A stretch of DNA of 64,000 nucleotides from Prorocentrum cordatum (lineage: Eukaryota > Sar > Dinophyceae > Prorocentrales > Prorocentraceae): NCBI GenBank assembly GCA_963575745.1, contig CAUYUJ010015282.1, positions 779,151 to 843,150 of the forward strand. Direction: 5' to 3'. The position numbers and the translations under genes were made by a program. The notes below the pieces were generated by a model. It saw only the letters and a program-made list of their open reading frames with translations, was not told the origin of the DNA and searched no databases. Below, piece by piece: positions 1 through 9,426 of the stretch (its first letter is position 1; each line of letters opens with the position of its first letter).

Positions 1-110
1 GTTGTTGGATTTCTTCCGCGCAGAGGAGACGGAGAGGGCGAAGGAGGAGGAGGAGGAGGAGGAGGAGGAGGAGGAGGAGGAAGAGGAGAAAAAGGAGGAC
101 CCAGTGGTCT
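1..110. repeat. Edge fragment of the ~800-bp repeat family, with GGA tract
   Basis: The first ~50 bases repeat almost exactly at 17543, 18336 and (more diverged) 19340, each time starting gttgttggatttcttccgcg and running into a (GGA)n tract. The window therefore opens inside a further copy of the family that is tandemly arrayed at 16.8-19.35 kb. Open frames across it are an artefact of low complexity. Confidence 0.75.
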
Positions 111-363
111 CGTAGATCTAAATTTAAGATTCCACAAGTAATATCTTATTTTCCGAGATGCTTGTTTTTATGAAATAAGAACATTACGTGTGGTTCTTAT
201 TATCATAGAATAAGATAATGTATGAGCCATGTTGGAGTACATATGGAGTCATCTTGACGTTGTAGTTGGCAATCGCGTCGACCATTTCAAAGCCGTTGGA
301 CCATATTGAGCCCATCGAGGGTCTATCGTGGACCGTTTCGAAGGCGTTCCCCGACGTGCACGC

Positions 364-384
364 ATGCAGCCGTTTTGGCTCTGC
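364..384 (+). other. Spliced-leader-like relic upstream of gene A
   Basis: The core GCCGTTTTGGCTC (369-381) matches the dinoflagellate spliced-leader core GCCATTTTGGCTC at 12 of 13 positions; over 21 bases the match is about 14. It lies 4 bases before the ATG at 389. A 14/21 match is not rare by chance in 64 kb, so the support comes from its position and from similar relics before genes B, C, E and F. Confidence 0.4.
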
Positions 385-388
385 GCGC

Positions 389-1172
389 ATGAGCGGGGCG
401 AAGCGCCCCGTGGTCTACCACGACATCGCGCGCTGGGTGCAGCGCGTGCCCATGGAGCCGCGTCCTTCTCATACGTAATTTCTCTTATTACTCGCTCATC
501 ATCCTCCTCCCCTTCCTCATTATCTTCCCCACATCCTTCTCATCAGGAGCAGCCCCGCCGCGGCGTCCCCGACGTCCCCGAGTCGGAGGACGAGCAGCCG
601 CGCGGGGGCGCAGCTGCCGTGGAGGAGACGCAGGTGGTTCGGAAATAAATTAGGAGGGAAGACGTGAAGGATGAGGAGGCGGAGGAGGAGGAAGAGGATG
701 AAGCGGAAGATGAACGAGGAACCTGAAGAACTCGAGAAGACTGGGAGGATGAGGAGGACGGACATCTAGCGGAGGGAAGGTTGGATGCAGGAAGAGAGTA
801 CGAAGAAGGACGTTCAGGAGAGCAGGGGGCCATGGTTGCATTGCGACATTGGATGCACTTTGGATGCGGATTGGACGCGTCCAATTCGCGTCTAAAATGC
901 ATCCAGCGTCGCACCGAACGCAGGGTCCGAAAACCGCGACGACGACTGCGATGGCGCCAGTGCGATGAAAACGAGACGACCGATGATGGGGATGACGATG
1001 GCGATGATGGTGATGATGGTGATGATGCTGATTATGATGATGATGATGAGGATGATGATGAGTATGATGATTATGATGATGAGGATGGTGATGATGATGA
1101 GGATAGTGATGATGATGATGATGATGTTGATTATGATGATGACGATGACGATGACGATGACGATGATGATGG

Positions 1173-1211
<39 letters not shown>

Positions 1212-1737
1212 GGGGTGGCGACGATCACATTCACGCAACCCTGCCCAGGTTGAGAGCGGCAGCCTCGTCGACGACGCGGAGACGGTGCCTGGCGACATGC
1301 CGACGGTCGGGTCTCTCGGCGAGGACACCGAGCAGCAGCTGGCGGATGCGATCGCCATGTCGCTGGAGGGCGCCGAGCTGGAGCGCTTGCGCGCCGCGCC
1401 GCCAGGGCACACGTGCTGGATCGGCTCCGCCAAGGACGACCTGGGCGAGTACGTCGACGAGATCGACTCGCATTGTCGCGCCGCTGGTGATGCGGCGGAG
1501 GCGGAGGCTGCTGCCCGCCCGATGCCAGAGGCCAGCCAGGATGCCGCAGGTGGCCAGGCGTCGGCGGCGCGCGCCAGCGAGGAGGCCGGAGAGTGCGCCG
1601 CGGTGGCAGGCGGCGAGGAGACAGGTGCTGCAGACGCAGGTGCAGCTGCGGACGCAGGTGCAGGCGTGCACGGCGACGGGCATGAGGGCGGCGAGGACAT
1701 GAACAACGAGGAGGCGAGCACGAGTTCGGATGACAAG
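389..1737 (+). CDS. Gene A, predicted exons 1-3 (UIM-like acidic protein, N-terminal part)
   Basis: Predicted exons are 389-454, 547-633 and 1249-1737, all joined in phase 0. Exon 1 starts MSGAKRPVVYHDIARWVQ; exon 2 is rich in E and P; exon 3 holds EDTEQQLADAIAMSLE (1321-1368), which fits the ubiquitin-interacting-motif pattern (acidic stretch, L, then A three positions on, S four later, E). The rest is Ala/Glu-rich and probably disordered. If the UIM is real the protein would bind ubiquitin or ubiquitinated partners; that is inference from the motif alone. The Asp-run that would be read through 984-1212 falls in the predicted second intron and is probably not translated. The exon 3 frame also continues to a stop at 1756-1758, so an alternative is a short gene ending there. 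No family was recognised. Confidence 0.45.
455..546 (+). other. Predicted intron, GA-AG ends
   Basis: The exon side reads CCCATG|GAGCCG and the far side CATCAG|GAGCAG. GAGC is repeated at both edges, and TCCTTCTCAT also occurs near both ends. Removing 92 bases moves the reading from frame 2 to frame 1 and avoids the TAA at 476. Confidence 0.45.
847..906. repeat. TTGGATGC palindromic repeat, copy 1
   Basis: Several TTGGATGC / GCATCCA modules surround a perfect 16-base palindrome attggacgcgtccaat (870-885). It belongs to a family with further copies near 4239, 8370, 9040, 12267 and 14740. Confidence 0.75.
984..1212. repeat. (GAT)n microsatellite
   Basis: About 230 bases of GAT/GAC triplets with few interruptions. 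It keeps all frames open and creates poly-Asp and poly-Met readings that should not be taken as protein. Confidence 0.9.
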
Positions 1738-1854
1738 GCACCAAGGGACCATCTGTGACCGACGCTTACTGGTCGCATCGAGCTAGGGCGGCACTGCACT
1801 CGCCCCAGCTCGATATGATTTGATTTTGTCGGTCGCATATGGTCTCCTGCCAAG
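1738..1854 (+). other. Predicted intron, GC-AG ends
   Basis: Edges are GACAAG|GCACCA and GCCAAG|GCTCCG; CAAGGC is repeated at both. 117 bases, phase 0. Its removal joins the acidic exon 3 to the long downstream frame and bypasses the TGA at 1756. Confidence 0.4.
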
Positions 1855-3711
1855 GCTCCGCTATCCATGATCGACGAGCGATTGGCAAGTGCGAGGACCT
1901 TGGGGGCCAAGCCCAAGGCGTCGACGCCACGCGCCCGTCCAACGTCCTCGCAGGGCTCGAGCTCGGACGCGCAGATGGCTGCAGCTGTGCCACCGACGAC
2001 GGAGACTGTTCCTGACAGGCACGACACCTACGGGAGCATCGTACGCGAGATGGAGGAGGAGCGGTGCCAGGCTGAGACGAAGGAAGCTGAGTCTGAAGAC
2101 GAGGAGCTACTCTCTGACATGATGAAGAAGGAGAGTCAGCAGCCGCCAGCCGCGGCTCCAGGTGGTTCGGCACGCCCCTCGAGTAAGCGGATGGCCGACG
2201 ACTCGCAGGAGGCACCACCCCTCAAGGGCTGGAGAGCCCGCCGTGCAGCAGAGGCGTCTGGTGGCAGCAAAGCGCGCCCTCCGTCGAGGCCAACATCCAG
2301 CAGCGGCATCCAGCCATCGATCAAGGTGGAGCCCACGGCGATCAAGGTGGTGCCCACAGCAGCCAAGCAGAAGCCGACGCTTCCACCAGCCACGGTGATT
2401 TCCGCCCAGGCCAGTGCACTGCCAGCCGCCAAGGCCAAGGCCACGGCGTTAGCGCCACCGCAGCATTATCAGCCATCGTCTGCACCAGCGCCCAGCCAGT
2501 CGCCCAACGTGGAGTCGCAGCAGCCCGCCCAGTCCTTCGCGGAGTCGCAGCAGCTCACCCAGCCGTATGTCACGCCGACCAACGCTGCACCAGAAGTGGC
2601 CAAAGGGTTCGACCTGAACGAGAACATCTTCCATGGCGACCTGACGGGCATCACCAAGGATGAGTTGACAGCCATGCTGACAAGCACCTACGACGCGTTC
2701 ACGTGCACGTCGCAGCCGCAGGATGTAGAATCCGTGAACGAGACATTCGAGAAGTTCTACAAGGGCTCGCTGATCGTCAAGCTGCGGGAGATGAGGCCAG
2801 AATCGCGTGAGGTGCCCATCGAGTCTCGCGGTGATCCAGCGGAGTCGCCATTCGAGAAGGCGGAGCGCGAGATGTGGGAGGACCTATCCCAGAAGAGTTT
2901 CAAGTTCTCGACGGAGAAAAGGAGAGGGGACGCCATCGCAGGCAGATGGGAACGCGTGATGAAGGGGTCGAACAAGTGGGCGGACGCCTACGCAGCTGCG
3001 CAAGGGTACCCCGCGAAGGCGGCGATCCGCGAGCAGTGGGCGGCATGGGCATTCGAGAAGTGGGAGCTGCAGCGCCGCTTCGAGAAGACCAGCTCGAACG
3101 CCAAGAAGCAGAAGATGACGGGCACCTACATGCCATTGGCGAGGCTGGCGTGGAAGCTCGGCGGCGGACAGCAAGGGGAGCGCATGGCCTGCACGTACGC
3201 GTGCAAGGCCATCATCATGGGGGGCATCTGGACCAAGTGGTGCCCCATGACGGAGACTTTGCTCTACCTCCACGTGGTGCAGACTCTGGAGGAGGAGTGG
3301 GTCCAGAGCTGGACCAGCTACGAGGAGTGGGTGGAGGATGGCGTCACCGCCAGCCGTCGCGGAGGTGCAGTTGCAGCCGACCCGAGTCGCGCTGCTGCGA
3401 GCGCCTTGAGGGGGGCGGGACAGGAGGCGGTGGCGGCGGCAATTGAGGCGGCATCCCCTGGAGGGGCCAGCATTGGCGCATCGCCTGAGAGCAGCCAGAA
3501 GGAGCGTCAGCCTACAGGTGTTGGCGCGGCCGCAAGAGCTGGCCAGGACAGCGGCCTGGCTGACGGCGGCAAGGCTGACGGCGGCAAGGCTGACGGCGGC
3601 AAGCCTTCGAAGCGGGTGGCGACGAAGACGCCCGACTGGCTGCTGGCGTTCGCGAGGGCGAAGAGGACATACAACCAGCACGTCAGCCAGGTTCGCCAGG
3701 GGGGCGCATGA
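1855..3711 (+). CDS. Gene A main exon, lineage-type hypothetical protein
   Basis: This long open frame has a first internal ATG at 1867 (614 residues from there). Residues 1-250 are Pro/Ala/Ser/Gln-rich and disordered. Residues ~250-480 look folded: a helical stretch from VAKGFDLNENIFHGD, then WERVMKGSNKWADAY, then LARLAWKLGGGQQGERMAC and GGIWTKWCPMTETLLYLH, with aromatic and Gly patterns that I associate with large uncharacterised dinoflagellate protein families. Near the end ADGGK occurs three times in tandem (about 3556-3602), followed by a basic helix. Function is unknown. The frame stops at 3709-3711, but a CAG|GT donor at 3690 would instead splice it to an exon at 4051 in the same phase. 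Codon usage is GC3-rich, unlike the surrounding microsatellites, which supports real coding. Confidence 0.6.
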   Translation, partial: APLSMIDERLASARTLGAKPKASTPRARPTSSQGSSSDAQMAAAVPPTTETVPDRHDTYGSIVREMEEERCQAETKEAESEDEELLSDMMKKESQQPPAAAPGGSARPSSKRMADDSQEAPPLKGWRARRAAEASGGSKARPPSRPTSSSGIQPSIKVEPTAIKVVPTAAKQKPTLPPATVISAQASALPAAKAKATALAPPQHYQPSSAPAPSQSPNVESQQPAQSFAESQQLTQPYVTPTNAAPEVAKGFDLNENIFHGDLTGITKDELTAMLTSTYDAFTCTSQPQDVESVNETFEKFYKGSLIVKLREMRPESREVPIESRGDPAESPFEKAEREMWEDLSQKSFKFSTEKRRGDAIAGRWERVMKGSNKWADAYAAAQGYPAKAAIREQWAAWAFEKWELQRRFEKTSSNAKKQKMTGTYMPLARLAWKLGGGQQGERMACTYACKAIIMGGIWTKWCPMTETLLYLHVVQTLEEEWVQSWTSYEEWVEDGVTASRRGGAVAADPSRAAASALRGAGQEAVAAAIEAASPGGASIGASPESSQKERQPTGVGAAARAGQDSGLADGGKADGGKADGGKPSKRVATKTPDWLLAFARAKRTYNQHVSQVRQGGA

Positions 3712-4050
3712 GATGAGATGATAACCATGACTGCGACTGGTGATGACGCTGATAATGACGGGTGCGACGGTGAGAGCGACGAATGAGATAACGACAACGA
3801 CTTGTGAGGGTGAGGATGAGGATGAAACAGGTGGTGAGGGGAAATCGAGGAGTAGGAGTATGATGATGAGACAGGCGGTGATACGAAGCAACAACACAAC
3901 CAGGGGGAGGATGAGGAGGACTGGGAGGATGAAGATGAACTGAAAGGGATCAAGACCATAGGGATGATACGGTTTTCGTAACAAGAACTGGCTGGTAGTC
4001 AGGGCAGAAATGAGGACACAGCGAGCGTGGGATACTGAGGGAACGGGCAG
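3691..4050 (+). other. Predicted intron between main exon and exon 5 of gene A
   Basis: Edges are GTCAGCCAG|GTTCGC and CGGGCAG|GTCACC, with CAGGT at both ends; 360 bases, phase 0. The interior is GAT/GAG-rich and has no coding look. Confidence 0.4.
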
Positions 4051-4146
4051 GTCACCAGCCTCGACTCGTTGATCGAAGTCGACCCCGAGTACAAGTTCGC
4101 GAAGTCGGATGAGGTGCGCGGCGACTTGGACTCTTACTACCAGATG
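4051..4146 (+). CDS. Gene A, predicted internal exon 5
   Basis: Thirty-two codons read VTSLDSLIEVDPEYKFAKSD followed by EVRGDLDSYYQM. The mixed helical composition, with none of the low complexity seen around it, suggests coding. It has no start or stop, so it must be internal to a gene. It fits in phase after position 3690. Where it goes next is uncertain; the in-phase exon at 7541 is one possibility. Confidence 0.45.
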
Positions 4147-4238
4147 GTGCCGCGGGGGGGGGGGTCACGGGGAATGCACGTGTCATCGCCTGTATGAGTC
4201 AAGCAAGAACGGGAGCGCGTGCGTTCAGAGGCCGGACG

Positions 4239-4300
4239 ATTGGACGCGACCTGGACGCGTCCAAGGTCGCATCCAAGTTCGAGTTGGATGCGGCTTCGGC
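4239..4300. repeat. TTGGATGC palindromic repeat, copy 2
   Basis: Near-perfect inverted arms of about 18 bases meet at tggacgcgtcca (4252-4263), followed by another gttggatgcgg module. It lies ~90 bases after predicted exon 5. Confidence 0.75.
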
Positions 4301-4855
4301 GCTTCTAGGTCGTGCATGCGCTCTAGGGTGCGCGTGAACGGTCTGTGAGCACACGCGCCACGGCATCTTCCTAGCGCTCACATGCCATTCGTCACGAGGA
4401 TGTGGCCAAATGAGGATGCGGGAGCTGATCAGTCTGGGGCCCGAGGAGGGGGGGGCAGGGGGAGGAGGCGGATGATGACGAGGTCGAGGATGAAGAATAA
4501 TACGACGTGACAGATGAGGCGAATGAGGCCGAGGAAGCGACGAAGCAGAAGGCAGAAGAACGAGGAACATGAGGAGGGCGCAGCTAAGGCGAGAGCTTCA
4601 TTTTGCGCGACGCATGGGGTGCACCCTCGATCCGTGGAGCTGTTGCAACGTTTGAAATCGGTCTCTCCTTCCTCCGCCCACTCGCCCCTCTCGTACGTTA
4701 TCATATCATCCTCCAGCCTCGTCTTCTCGTCCACAATCGCGTGCCCTCATCCCCCCACCGCACCTCACGCCCCGCTCCGATTTCCATAATGCATTAAGCG
4801 ATCGATGATCACCAGCATGGCATCATCGCATCGTAGTCATCGCCATCGGCACCGT

Positions 4856-4876
4856 CCGCTGCCGTTTTAGCGCGAG
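4856..4876 (+). other. Spliced-leader-like relic upstream of gene B
   Basis: CCGCTGCCGTTTTAGCGCGAG agrees with the dinoflagellate leader at 15 of 21 positions and ends 23 bases before the ATG at 4900. Alone this is about the level expected once by chance in the window; the position makes it worth noting. Confidence 0.35.
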
Positions 4877-4899
4877 ATCGCGCTCGGTGGACAGCCGCC

Positions 4900-6833
4900 A
4901 TGCCGCCCAAGCGCCAGCGCTGCGCTGATGTGCAGGCGTTGGCGGACGCGCTCAAGCCGCACATCACGGATCCAGACGAGCTGGACTACACGGTCGATCT
5001 TGATGGAGATCTCGACAGCGATGCCATATCGGAATGGCAGGACATGCTGCTCGCGGTGAGGAAGGCTGCGTATCCACTAACGGCAGTCTCCCAGACGACT
5101 GGCACGGCGATCTTCGCCGAGGTGCTCGAGAGCAGCGGCGCGGAGTGGAACCTCGGGCAGGATGAGGGATCGTGGGCGTCTACGTCCAGCAAGATGCTCA
5201 GGAGCATGATGCGGCACGTGCAGCAGGCAGTGATCAAGATGAAGCCTCGCAGGACCTCCTCGTGGGAACGCTTCCATGTCACCGACATGCTCGCGCGCGG
5301 TGGACATGCACCCGTGGCCCTAGGCCAACGGTGCGATCCGCGAGCGGGACTGTTGATGTCACGGGGGTTTTCATCGCGACGAGGATCGCTGACATCCCAG
5401 AGAGCTCCAAATGGGTGGTCCCGTTCGTGGAGCAGGCGTTGGAGCTCGAGGGCGCGGAGGCGAAGGCGTACACGTACGGGGTTGACGAAATATCCAAGGC
5501 CGATGGATGCATATACCGACACCCGCAGAACTTGCTTGCCGAGGGGCGGCGACGAAGTTGCCCCTCGGCGTGTTGGTTCTGAGAGTGTCGCTACGCATCC
5601 AATTAGGGCATTTACCGTCTGGACTCCAGCAAGGCCAACCCTGCTCCAGAGTACGCTGAGCCGCTGGTTGACGACACGTCAGCGCCTGGCGACCGCGCGG
5701 TCACCGCCACGTTCAAGGACGGCACCTCCGCTACCATCAGCGGGTTCACATACTCGGACTTGCGTGAGTGGGTGACGCACGGAGGTGACACGTGCAAAGG
5801 GAATGGCATCATTCTGGAGTTCGACCGCCAGACGGAGAAGCTGCAGCTCAGCAAGTGGCTCAGGAAGGGGAAGGAGGAGGCCGGAATTTGGTCGTGTCCG
5901 AAGGGCGGTGGCAGAAAGAAGATGCTGGTACATTTCCTCGTCCAGGATGGTATGCAGGGCTACATTGAGATGTTGAAGCAGCAGGTGACGTTGCTTGCTC
6001 AAGGCAAGACCGACAAGAATAAGATCGAGGAGGTCAAACGCAGCTTCATCAAGGAGTTCAAGGAGTCGTCGAAGTCTGCCAAGCCGAAGTCCGCCTCCAA
6101 GCCCAAGGGCAAATCTGCCGCCAAGGGTCGTGCCAAGAAGCTGGCGAGTGTCGACGATGACGACAGCGAGGTAGCCGCAGTCGAGGACGAGGGCGAGCAG
6201 GGCGAGGCCGATGACAGCCATGGCGAGGGCGGCCAGGCCGAGGCTGGAGAGGATGCCGCGGAAGAGGAGGAAGAGGAGCCAGCGCAGGACGGCGAGGAGC
6301 GCGAGGTTTCGGATGATGACGCTGTTGCGCCCATCGCAAAGCCAGCTGCCGCCACCAGCAAGGAGAGCGCGGCTCCAGCTGCGGCCATCAAGTCGCTGCG
6401 CAGGACGGTCCTCAGGAAGAGGCCAGCAGCAGCTGCATCGCCCGCTGCTGCAGCGAAGAGGGCTGCTCAAGCTGCATCTCCAGCCGCCTCTCCTGCCAAA
6501 TCGGATCGTGCAGAGTCCAACACACGCAAACGCCCTGCCGCTTCGCCTGAGCCAGCCGCTACCAAGAGGGTGGCACGTGCAGCAGATCTGGTATCGCATA
6601 GTGGCGACACTGATGCGAGAGTGACGGACAGTGACGCGCATGCTGCCGTGGCCCCGTGCACGCCGCCCTCGAAGAAGAGGCGTCAGCGTCGCTCGCCACC
6701 ACCCGCCCCTGTCGCCACGGCGTTCTCCAGCGGTGGCAACGCTGCGTCCGCCAGCGTGGACCCACTTCCCGTCGATGTGTTCGGCTCTGGCGGTGGGCTT
6801 TTCGATTTGATGAATGGCCTCGGATTCTGATTT
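4900..6833 (+). CDS. Gene B, hypothetical protein with basic Ala/Lys-rich nuclear-type tail
   Basis: Predicted CDS is 4900-5252, 5324-5501 and 5607-6833, giving 585 residues. The N-terminal part (MPPKRQRCADVQALADALK) is helical and acidic. The middle (VDVTGVFIATRIADI ... FTYSDLREWVTHGG ... WSCPKGGGRKKMLVHFLVQD) looks like a folded domain of about 200 residues that I do not recognise. The C-terminal ~230 residues are Lys/Ala/Pro/Glu-rich with several basic clusters (PPSKKRRQRR, TRKRPAA) that would serve as nuclear localisation signals. A chromatin or nucleic-acid role would be a guess. Without the two introns the protein would need changes of frame at 5250-5340 and a stop at 5578-5580 would interrupt it; with them the frame is continuous. 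The whole gene may lie inside an intron of gene A. Confidence 0.6.
5253..5323 (+). other. Predicted short intron, GA-AG ends
   Basis: Edges are CTCGCAG|GACCTC and GGCCCTAG|GCCAAC. The 71-base removal, from phase 2, converts the reading from frame 1 to frame 0, where coding clearly continues. A one-base indel is the alternative. Confidence 0.4.
5502..5606 (+). other. Predicted intron, GA-AG ends
   Basis: Edges are AAGGCC|GATGGA and CAATTAG|GGCATT; 105 bases, phase 0, containing in-frame stops. GCATATACCG near the 5' end and GCATTTACCG at the 3' junction are near copies. The joined protein reads EISKA/GIYRLDSSKANP. Confidence 0.5.
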
Positions 6834-6915
6834 TGTAGACGCGTCAACTCTATTACAGTGGGCTTTGCAGCTGGGCATCGAACCCGTGTGACTGCCAGAG
6901 TTGACGCCGATGCAT

Positions 6916-6919
6916 CGTC

Positions 6920-6951
<32 letters not shown>

Positions 6952-6952
6952 G

Positions 6953-6987
<35 letters not shown>

Positions 6988-6990
6988 GCA
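6916..6990. repeat. (TCA)n microsatellite
   Basis: About 75 bases of TCA triplets just past gene B, followed by a CTC-rich stretch to ~7150. No gene is visible between 6834 and 7540. Confidence 0.9.
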
Positions 6991-7540
6991 TCATCAGCAT
7001 CTCACTCCGCCTCAGCCTCCTCGTCCGCCTCCTCCTCATCCTCCTACTTCGCCTCTTCCTCCTCCTCCTCCTCCTCCCCCTCCTCATCATCTCTACTCCA
7101 CATCCTCATGATCGGTGTCATTCTCCTCCTCGTCCTTGTCATCCTCCTCATCCTGTTCAGTGCTGCCACTCGTTTCGTACATTGTCGACCGTCTCCGCGT
7201 GACACGATGGTGAACACGGAGCGACAGCGCAGAGGAATGAAACGAAGTGACGTAGAAGAAACGTACACGAATGATGATGCGGGTGTGTACTGAAGTGAGC
7301 GGGGCGGGCTGATGATGAGGATGTCGACGGCACGGTGAGGACGAAGTTTACGAATGATGGAGGATGGAGGCGGGCAACTGAGAATGAGGATTGAGAGGAT
7401 GATAGGGTGGAGGAGGAAGGCGGGCAACTCGGAGAAGGGACACGATGATGAGGACCAGAATGTGGAAGCAAAGGGTTGCGAGGAGAGAGGCAGCAGTGAC
7501 GGCGATGGTGCTGTGGGCATGGGTATAGCTGATACGGGAG

Positions 7541-8150
7541 GTGAAAGCCGCGATGAGCAAGGAGAAGTTCTACAACGAAGCGATGAGCACCAGCGTGAAC
7601 ATCAACTTGTTGATGAAGCGTATCGGTGAGGCGGCGTTCGAGGTGAAGGTCAAGTCACTCGTGGAGGCACGAGGGGACGAGGGGGACGTGCTGCCTAGTT
7701 CGTGGCGTGCTCGCGCGTCATCATTTCATCTCCACCGCGATTTGTGCATGTATCCCGTCCACTCCCACGTGTATGCATGCCTCACTACAATACTCACACT
7801 CGTCTCTGCGTGCTCCCAACAACATGTTGCGTCGGTGAGTGGTGCTGCACGTGATGCGACAGTGGAGGTGGATGACACGGGGAGGAGCGGTATGAACATG
7901 AGGATGACTAGGCGGAGGATGTATGCGGAGAGGGAAGGGTAGGAGGATGGATAGGAGACCTCGTGCGGCGGAATCGGGAGAGTTCAATTTACCTAGGGAG
8001 CACGGATAATGGCTTTAAACGGGTGGGGAGACGATCACGGAGCCGCTCAACAACATGGGCCAGGAGCTGACGAAGATCTTCCGCCAGAAGAACGCACGTG
8101 AGATCACTGCCGAGCCAGCTGCGAAGCGTGCCAAGAAGGGCAGCAGCTAG
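7541..8150 (+). CDS. Two predicted exons, C-terminal part of gene A or a separate gene
   Basis: Exon 7541-7675 (after GGGAG|GTGAAA) encodes VKAAMSKEKFYNEAMSTSVN and continues INLLMKRIGEAAFEVKVKSL. Exon 8031-8150 encodes TITEPLNNMGQELTKIFRQK and ends in a basic tail (AKRAKKGSS) with a TAG stop at 8148. Both are helical, free of low complexity and separated by a 355-base GA-AG-type gap (GGG|GACGAG to GGGGAG|ACGATC). They are in phase 0 with exon 5 (4051-4146), so they may be the end of gene A with gene B nested between. Otherwise they form a small gene starting at an ATG at 7553. Confidence 0.45.
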
Positions 8151-8359
8151 CGGCTTGTTTCTTTTGTGAGAGGGGAGTCTGCAGGTGCTACGTTTAGGAG
8201 TGTCGAAGCCCCAGCATGGGGCCACAGTCGGGAACACCACCCTGGGACCACGAAATCTGGCGTGGAATCACGAAATCTACATTCGAACCGTGAAAATTCA
8301 AGGAAATCACTGGAACCGGCTGTGATCCGGCGAAAAACCCCAGCGACACCCCCCCGGCA

Positions 8360-8580
8360 AGAAAAATCACCGTCCAAGTACCGTCCAAATGCCGTCCAAA
8401 CCGCCATCCAAGTTGGATGCGTCCAAATGCCATCCAAACAGCTATCAAACACTATATATATATGAAAACCACACTTTGGATGCATCCAACTCGACCTGAG
8501 TTTGGATGGCCGGACCGTCCAACTACCGTCCAAGTACCGTCCAAGTCCCGTCCAAGTCCCGTCCAAGTGCAATCCGCCCC
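8360..8580. repeat. TTGGATGC palindromic repeat, copy 3 (extended)
   Basis: A run of GTCCAAGTACC-type 11-mers is followed by the mirrored tttggatgcatccaa and a second GTCCAAGT run. A short TATATATA lies inside. This is the longest member of the family, in the gap between the exon ending at 8150 and gene C. Confidence 0.75.
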
Positions 8581-9039
8581 CCTAAACCGACAAAAAACTG
8601 TGATTCTCACTGCAAATGAGTTGAATCTAGGAGTGGTGGAGGACGTCAGGAGGTTGAATAGCGCACTGCGAAGAGGGGGGAGGAAATAAGAATGGTACGT
8701 AGAGAGATGTTTGCTGTCGCACCTGTGAGACAATCCGCGCTGGCGCTTTAGCATGAGGCTCGGGGCACATAGCCTGTGTACAGGGCGCCAGAGCGTGGAA
8801 CTGCGATGGAGGCTGCTCGATCTCGAGTCGGACTTCCGCGAGACGAGAGCTGGAGATTGTGACAGACGATGTGGGGAGGGAAATAGTACAGAGATGTGGG
8901 GGGGTTAATCGTAGGTGCGTGGGTAGGAGCACGTCGCATGTTCAAATTGAGAGATGGGATACGGATAAACAAAAGAGACCCTACACGAACACGTGTGAAC
9001 GACAACATATCACGATGACGCACCACGACGTACCACGGT
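8581..9039. other. Gene-free spacer
   Basis: Mixed sequence upstream of gene C without a coding signal, tRNA shape or clear repeat. Open frames here are short and on both strands. Confidence 0.5.
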
Positions 9040-9128
9040 ATTTGGATGGCATTTGGATGCGTCCAAATGCCATCCAAATACCATCCAAATAGCATTTGGA
9101 TGCATCCAAATGGCATCCAAATGCACGG
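9040..9128. repeat. TTGGATGC palindromic repeat, copy 4
   Basis: Four or more alternating TTTGGATGC and GCATCCAAAT modules form nested inverted repeats about 300 bases upstream of gene C. Confidence 0.8.
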
Positions 9129-9197
9129 ACCGTTGACGCCACAGTCGCGCACACGGTACACACTCACGCATGCACCACGCATGCGACGCCAATGCGA

Positions 9198-9222
9198 ACA
9201 CACACACACACACACACACACC
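9198..9222. repeat. (CA)n microsatellite
   Basis: About 12 uninterrupted CA dinucleotides. Confidence 0.9.
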
Positions 9223-9390
9223 ATATATGACAGCCGACGAGGGGGGAGGGAGGATTTTGACGCTCGTATATGCTCGTGGGCAGTCCGGCCACGCACGGGG
9301 TTTGTGCAGAGCGAGGTCCACATTTCAAGGTGGGCAGTCTTAGCTAGTGGTGTCGCGCGGAAATGCTAGGGAAAGGGCCACGACTCACCG

Positions 9391-9411
9391 TCACAGCAGT
9401 TTTGGCACAAG
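9391..9411 (+). other. Spliced-leader-like relic upstream of gene C
   Basis: tcacagcagttttggcacaag matches the dinoflagellate leader at about 15 of 21 positions, including AGC, TTTTGGC and the CAAG end. It lies 15 bases before the ATG at 9427 (30 before the one at 9442). Confidence 0.4.
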
Positions 9412-9426
9412 GTTCTTGCAGCATCG

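Larger units (their letters stand above)
634..1248 (+). other. Predicted intron carrying palindromic repeat and (GAT)n
   Basis: Edges are ACGCAG|GTGGTT and GCCCAG|GTTGAG, so this one has canonical GT-AG ends, with CAGGT repeated at both. Length is 615 bases (a multiple of 3). It contains the TTGGATGC palindrome (847-906) and the GAT tract. Confidence 0.45.

Noticed and set aside
984-1212. Poly-Asp domain of gene A
   Set aside because: It lies in a predicted intron with the palindromic repeat; the triplet run is a GAT microsatellite equally open in other frames.
6868-6915. A second tRNA-like segment (gcatcgaacccgtgtgactgcc)
   Set aside because: Only three pairs in the T-stem and no complete cloverleaf.
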